From CAYQZD01 sp964421875 (GTDB lineage: Bacteria; Electryoneota; Tariuqbacteria; Tariuqbacterales; Tariuqbacteraceae), in assembly GCA_964421875.1 (NCBI GenBank), contig CAYQZD010000079.1:1-17279 (forward strand): a stretch of 17,279 nucleotides of DNA, read 5' to 3'. Shown here one piece after another: positions 13,727 to 17,279 of this stretch; the first letter of the stretch is position 1, and every line of letters starts with the position of its first letter. The translations under genes were made by a program, and so were the position numbers. The notes beneath the pieces were generated by a model that worked only from the letters and a program-made list of their open reading frames with translations, searched no databases and had not been told where the DNA came from.

Positions 13727-13776
13727 GTTGTGTGAGGGGGCTCTGAATCACGAGAGGCGCGAAAAAAATGCAAAGG

Positions 13777-13804
13777 CGGGATTGTAAGCGGGTCCCGTTT
13801 TTTT
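13777..13804 (+). terminator. Orphan terminator-like hairpin
   Basis: CGGGA (13777-13781) can pair with TCCCG (13793-13797) across an 11-base loop, followed by seven T. No plus-strand gene precedes it, and a strong promoter starts 12 bases later. It may insulate that promoter from read-through or end a small unseen transcript. The stem is short, so confidence is low. Confidence 0.35.
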
Positions 13805-13815
13805 AACGACTATAC

Positions 13816-13844
13816 TTGACTTTTGGGGAAATATTGGATATAAT
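13816..13844 (+). promoter_or_regulatory. Near-consensus sigma70 promoter of the propeller gene
   Basis: TTGACT (13816-13821, 5/6) and TATAAT (13839-13844, 6/6) with the optimal 17-base spacer. The transcript would start near 13851, giving a 5' leader of about 117 bases before the ATG at 13968. It is the strongest promoter match found in the window. Confidence 0.75.
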
Positions 13845-13953
13845 TCAGAAGAGGTTCCCCTGACCGACCACGAAATGACCTTCCGAAGATTACTTTGTCC
13901 ACAGACTCAGATTTGCCTCAATGACACATTTCTTATTAACCGTTTCATTAATT

Positions 13954-13958
13954 GGAGG
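13954..13958 (+). promoter_or_regulatory. Shine-Dalgarno GGAGG deciding the propeller start
   Basis: GGAGG lies nine bases before the ATG at 13968, which starts a signal peptide. This outweighs an in-frame ATG at 13875 that would put 31 extra residues in front of the signal. Confidence 0.75.
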
Positions 13959-13967
13959 TGCCTTAAA

Positions 13968-15431
13968 ATGAAAAGGCTATTTTTCTTACCGTTTCTTGTA
14001 ATTGCATTAACAATTACAGCTTTCGCCCAAGCCCCGGATACGCTGTGGACGAGGACGTACGGAGGTAATAATGAAGAATACGGTAACAGTGTAAGGCAGA
14101 CATCGGATGGCGGATTCATAATTACAGGGGGTACTATTTCATATGGTGCCGGTGGATATGATGTATATTTGATCAAGACAGATGGAAATGGAAATGAATC
14201 ATGGACACAAACATTCGGTGGAAATGATAATGATTACGGAAGAAGCGTTCAGCAGACTACAGATGGTGGATATATTATTACGGGATCTACCTCTTCTTTC
14301 GGTGCCAATTATTCTACTGATGTTTGGCTGATTAAGACAGATGTGAATGGGAGTGAAACATGGACGCAGACATTCGGTGGAAATACTGTCGATGTTGGCT
14401 ACAGTGTTCAGCAGACCAGCGATGGAGGATACATCATCGCGGGATACACTTGGTCCCACCCAGTTGGATGGGACAATGTTTATTTGATAAAGACAGATGC
14501 TAATGGGAATGCAACATGGTCGCAAACATTCGGCGGAAACAATAATGATTACGGAAGAAGCGTTCAGCAGACCATGGATGGAGGATATATTATCGTGGGA
14601 TATTCTTATTCAAACGGCACTCCTACTGGTCATTATGATGTTTATATGATAAAGACGGATACTAATGGGAATGAATTATGGTCGCAAACATTTGGCGAGA
14701 GTAATAATGACTACGGCTATAGCGTTAAGCAAACTACAGATGGTGGATATATCATAGCGGGATGTGTTTTTTCTTTAGCAGCTGCTGATGATGTATACCT
14801 TATCAAAACCGATACTTTAGGTAATCAGCAATGGAGTCAAACCTTCGGCGGAAGTGGTTATGATAGCGGCTATAGTGTTCAACAAACAACTGACGGGGGA
14901 TACATCATCGCGGGATCTTCTTCTTCATATGGTGCTGGTTGTACTGATGTATACATTATTAAAACCGATGCCAATGGGAATGAACAATGGACAGGGACAT
15001 TCGGCGGAGATTATTATGATTATGGTTATGACATTCAGCAAACAACCGACGGAGGATATATCATCGCAGGAAAGACTAATTCTTATGGTGCCGGTTATAG
15101 AGATGTTTGGTTGATTCGCCTTGAAAGTGAATTGTCGGTTGAAGATTTCAGCGGGTTTTATAAACCTTGCGACTTTACTCTTCACAGAGCTTTCGCCAAT
15201 CCCTTTAATGCGGAAACAGTTATCAGCTACAAGCTGCAAGCTGCAAGCAATGTCAAGCTGGCGGTGTATGATATCGCCGGGCGGGAGGTGGCGGTTTTAG
15301 CGGAAGGGTTTTATCCGGCGGGGCATCATTCGATGCCTTTCGATGCCTCCGGCATGGCCAGTGGTGTTTATTTTGCGCGGCTCAGCGCCGGGGAGTGTTC
15401 GCAGACGCGGAAGTTGACGCTTTTGAAGTGA
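13968..15431 (+). CDS. Secreted seven-repeat beta-propeller-like protein with T9SS sorting domain
   Basis: A 487-residue exported protein. The signal peptide (1-20, cleavage near AFA/QAP) is followed by seven tandem units of about 50-54 residues. Each opens with W[TS]QTFGG, continues with YG.SVQQT.DGGYII.G and closes with DVYLIKTD..GN. Seven such all-beta units are expected to close into a seven-bladed propeller, probably a binding or adhesive surface; no catalytic residues are evident. The last 85 residues (403-487), with NPFNAET, GREVAVL, ASGVYFARL and QTRK, are a T9SS type A sorting domain, aligning nearly residue by residue with that of the M14 peptidase in the window. The repeat body is AT-rich compared with the GC-rich tail and the flanking genes, a sign of separate origins. 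It stands alone behind a strong promoter and converges on the acyl-CoA synthetase gene. The molecular target is unknown. Confidence 0.85.
   Translation: MKRLFFLPFLVIALTITAFAQAPDTLWTRTYGGNNEEYGNSVRQTSDGGFIITGGTISYGAGGYDVYLIKTDGNGNESWTQTFGGNDNDYGRSVQQTTDGGYIITGSTSSFGANYSTDVWLIKTDVNGSETWTQTFGGNTVDVGYSVQQTSDGGYIIAGYTWSHPVGWDNVYLIKTDANGNATWSQTFGGNNNDYGRSVQQTMDGGYIIVGYSYSNGTPTGHYDVYMIKTDTNGNELWSQTFGESNNDYGYSVKQTTDGGYIIAGCVFSLAAADDVYLIKTDTLGNQQWSQTFGGSGYDSGYSVQQTTDGGYIIAGSSSSYGAGCTDVYIIKTDANGNEQWTGTFGGDYYDYGYDIQQTTDGGYIIAGKTNSYGAGYRDVWLIRLESELSVEDFSGFYKPCDFTLHRAFANPFNAETVISYKLQAASNVKLAVYDIAGREVAVLAEGFYPAGHHSMPFDASGMASGVYFARLSAGECSQTRKLTLLK
14046..15120 (+). repeat. Seven in-frame coding repeats of about 156 bases
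   Basis: The units encode one propeller blade each. Most similarity is at the protein level, but units 2 and 4 share an unbroken 31-base identity (14227-14257 and 14542-14572), exactly 315 bases apart. This suggests recent exchange or duplication within the array. Confidence 0.75.
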
Positions 15432-15436
15432 TTGAC

Positions 15437-15567
15437 CAGTCTGTCCGATAATGCAGAATCTCGTGCTATGTCATTCTGAACGAAGTGAAGAATCTCTTGT
15501 TTATAAATGACTTACTAAAATACAGATGCTTCGCTTCGCTCAGCATGACATATTATCGGACAGACTG
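15437..15567. repeat. Nested palindromic element with 16-bp perfect terminal repeats
   Basis: The ends CAGTCTGTCCGATAAT (15437-15452) and ATTATCGGACAGACTG (15552-15567) are perfect inverted repeats. Inside is a second, imperfect palindrome: 15469-15495 begins TGTCATTCTGAACGAAG, and 15524-15550 carries its complement ending CAGCATGACA. The inner part resembles the dispersed bacterial repeat built on TGTCATTCTGAGCGAAGCG. It fills most of the space between two convergent genes, encodes nothing, and as RNA would fold into a long hairpin on either strand. Confidence 0.8.
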
Positions 15568-15569
15568 CT

Positions 15570-15593
15570 TCGCACCTACAGAGTCGCTCCTAC
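15570..15593. repeat. Short direct repeat TCGC(A/T)CCTAC overlapping a stop codon
   Basis: TCGCACCTAC (15570-15579) and TCGCTCCTAC (15584-15593) differ at one base. On the minus strand the second copy, GTAGGAGCGA, contains the TAG stop of the acyl-CoA synthetase gene. It directly abuts the nested palindrome and may be part of the same insertion. Confidence 0.55.
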
Positions 15594-17279
15594 TTATTCC
15601 GCCCATTGACATCTAACAACTTTTGCTGATAGAGGTAGCGTTTGATTTTCTTGGTGGAGGTTTTAGCGAATTCTTCGGTGTAAACGCTGAATTTCTTAAT
15701 CCGCTTGTATTCGGCGAGCTGGGAGGTCACCTCGGTTACCTCCTTTTTAATCAAAGCCTCTATGGATTCCGGGGTCCATTTGATACCTTTCTCCTCAGCT
15801 TCCTTATCCAAAACCTCGTAATCGGGGACTATCATCGCTTCCACATCGTCGCCCATCCCTCCGGGGCGGGGAACGCCTAAAACCAGTGATTCCAGGATGT
15901 AAGGCTGTTTATTCAGCAAGGCTTCGATTTCTTCGGGGTAAACATTCTTGCCGCCGCCGGTTACCAGCAGGTTTTTCTTGCGGCCGGTGATGTAGAGGAA
16001 TCCGTCATCGTCGATCCATCCCAGGTCTCCGGTGAGGAACCAGCCTTCGCGGAAACACTTCGCGGTCTCCTCCTCGTTCTGGTAATATTGGGTGAAAATA
16101 TTGGGACCTTTGGCGGCGATTTCGCCTATTCCTTCGGAGTCCTTATCGAATATTTTGAGTTCCACGCCGGGGATAGGGAGTCCCGCCGCTTTGTGCCGGG
16201 GGGCGTGAGGGGGATTCACCGTTAACACCGGCGAAGTCTCCGTAAGTCCGTATCCTTGATAAAGCGGTATACCGAGGGTGTTGAAAAACTCCGGGATATA
16301 AGCTGGCAGCGCCGCGCCGCCGGAGACAAAATGTCTGATGCTGCTCAGTCCGGCTTTTTCCCGCAGGCTCTTGAACAGGGTCTTCCCCAGGTCCTTCTTT
16401 CCCAGAGCGGCAGCTCCGCGGGTAGTCTGGAAAAGCAGACCCACTAAAGTCTTTTTCACCACCGGAAGTTTCTTTAAATTGCGGTTGATGCCCGAATACA
16501 TCTTTTCGTACAATAGCGGCACTCCCACCATCAAGGTGGTCTCGGTGTTCTTGATGTCTTCCAGCAGTTCCTTGGACTTGAGGGAACGGGCGTAAGTGAC
16601 GCTACAGCCGGCGTAGAGCGGGAACAGGAATCCAGTGGTGCACTCGAAGGTATGGTGCAAAGGCAGCACCGACACCAGATTGTTGTCTGAGGAGAGGTCG
16701 ATGATTTGGTAAACCGATGAGACATTGGACATAATGTTGTTCTGGGTCAGCGCCACGCCTTTGGAGTAGCCGGTGGTTCCTGAAGTGAAGATAATGGCGG
16801 CGGTGTCTTCCAGGGTGACAGGCGGGAATTTGGGTTCGGCGTTTTCCGGAAGGAGGATATCTTCAAGTTTCAGGGTTCCTTCGCGGCCGGTGTTGTCGAT
16901 GTCGATGATTTTCAAGCCGGGCCGGTCCGCGTCCAGCACAATTCCCAGGAATTTTTCCGTGACCAGCACCGCTTTGATCCCGGATTCCTTGATGATGTGG
17001 TGGAGTTCCGAATCGCTCATCATCGAATCCAGCGGCACCACAATCCCCCCCATCCGTTGCGCTGCGATGTAGGAGACGCCCCATCTTGGGCGGTTTTCCC
17101 CCAAAACTCCGATATGGTCCCCCTTTTTCAAGTCCAGCGACATCAGTCCGCCGGCGAGCCGAGTAACCTCCCGGTCTAAATCGTTAAAGGAGAATTGTTC
17201 CCATCTCCCTTCAACGAAGCGCTGCATCGCCATTTTGTCGCCGAAATCTTTCGCGCTTTGAGCCAGCATCTCCGGAATC
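15590..17279 (-). CDS. Long-chain acyl-CoA synthetase (AMP-forming), 5' end outside the window
   Basis: An ANL-superfamily adenylating enzyme that activates fatty acids to acyl-AMP and then acyl-CoA, feeding beta-oxidation or lipid synthesis. Motifs, numbered from the first visible Met at 17269: AMP-binding P-loop TSGTTGYSKG (162-171), YGLTET (340-345), ribose-binding Asp415 in TGDLG, the hinge region GRKKNLLVTGGGKNVYPEE (429-447) and the probable catalytic Lys541 in TSTKKIKR. All are intact. The frame stays open to the window edge (upstream residues read IPE), and IPEMLAQSAKDFG is the usual start of the fold, so the true start lies a few codons or more outside. Length so far, 559 residues plus, fits the FACL/FadD15-like branch. 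No membrane segment is obvious; peripheral membrane association is usual. Its stop codon sits inside a repeat sequence. Confidence 0.9.
   Translation of the reverse strand, partial: IPEMLAQSAKDFGDKMAMQRFVEGRWEQFSFNDLDREVTRLAGGLMSLDLKKGDHIGVLGENRPRWGVSYIAAQRMGGIVVPLDSMMSDSELHHIIKESGIKAVLVTEKFLGIVLDADRPGLKIIDIDNTGREGTLKLEDILLPENAEPKFPPVTLEDTAAIIFTSGTTGYSKGVALTQNNIMSNVSSVYQIIDLSSDNNLVSVLPLHHTFECTTGFLFPLYAGCSVTYARSLKSKELLEDIKNTETTLMVGVPLLYEKMYSGINRNLKKLPVVKKTLVGLLFQTTRGAAALGKKDLGKTLFKSLREKAGLSSIRHFVSGGAALPAYIPEFFNTLGIPLYQGYGLTETSPVLTVNPPHAPRHKAAGLPIPGVELKIFDKDSEGIGEIAAKGPNIFTQYYQNEEETAKCFREGWFLTGDLGWIDDDGFLYITGRKKNLLVTGGGKNVYPEEIEALLNKQPYILESLVLGVPRPGGMGDDVEAMIVPDYEVLDKEAEEKGIKWTPESIEALIKKEVTEVTSQLAEYKRIKKFSVYTEEFAKTSTKKIKRYLYQQKLLDVNGRNK

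Noticed and set aside
13540..13773. Minus-strand frame of 77 codons upstream of lptF
   Set aside because: It covers the divergent promoter region and repeats, and shows no domain or start signal.
14046..15120. Repeats considered as a CRISPR-like array
   Set aside because: Units are about 156 bases, in frame and diverged, and encode a regular beta motif; there are no spacers and no cas genes.
1..17279. Search for a defence, toxin-antitoxin, retron or biosynthetic cluster
   Set aside because: No reverse transcriptase, nuclease, integrase, toxin-antitoxin pair or synthase motifs were seen; genes are housekeeping, transport and secretion types.

Overview
The window looks like chromosomal DNA of an uncultured, didermic (outer-membrane-bearing) bacterium of the FCB superphylum (Bacteroidota and allied candidate phyla). 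This is inferred from two secreted proteins that end in the same 85-residue type IX secretion (T9SS type A) sorting domain, from a TonB-dependent receptor paired with a DUF4249-like lipoprotein, and from an LptF/LptG permease pair. The species cannot be named from this sequence alone. Coding DNA is mostly GC-rich and tightly packed, and gene-free stretches are AT-rich or filled with palindromic repeats.

Layout. 1-2.9 kb (+): an SRPBCC/START-like protein, a half-size ABC exporter with a probable leaderless promoter, and a small VOC-fold protein that has lost most metal ligands. 3.0-4.2 kb (+): a geranylgeranyl-reductase-family flavoprotein. 4.2-4.7 kb: about 490 bp without a gene, consisting largely of four palindromic elements of three kinds. 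4.7-11.2 kb (+): a 965-aa secreted M14 zinc carboxypeptidase with a T9SS tail, an intrinsic terminator, then a two-gene unit (TonB-dependent receptor and surface-type lipoprotein) whose reading frames overlap by one base, closed by a second terminator. 11.26-13.53 kb (-): lptF and lptG with overlapping ends, converging on the lipoprotein gene. 13.53-13.97 kb: a divergent control region with a near-consensus sigma70 promoter. 13.97-15.43 kb (+): a seven-repeat, probably seven-bladed beta-propeller with a T9SS tail, whose repeat body is clearly more AT-rich than its own tail and its neighbours. 15.43-15.59 kb: a nested palindromic element with perfect 16-bp terminal repeats. 15.59-17.28 kb (-): a long-chain acyl-CoA synthetase whose 5' end lies outside the window.

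How the genes may fit together (inference): the M14 peptidase would be exported by Sec and T9SS to the cell surface or medium and would release amino acids or peptides. The receptor/lipoprotein pair just downstream has the architecture of an outer-membrane uptake complex and could import such products. LptFG move lipopolysaccharide to the outer membrane. The acyl-CoA synthetase and the isoprenoid reductase belong to lipid metabolism. No CRISPR array, tRNA, rRNA, transposase, phage gene or recognisable defence system is visible. The least ordinary features are the repeat-filled spacer, the compensated hairpin pair, the mosaic propeller gene and the leaderless exporter promoter.
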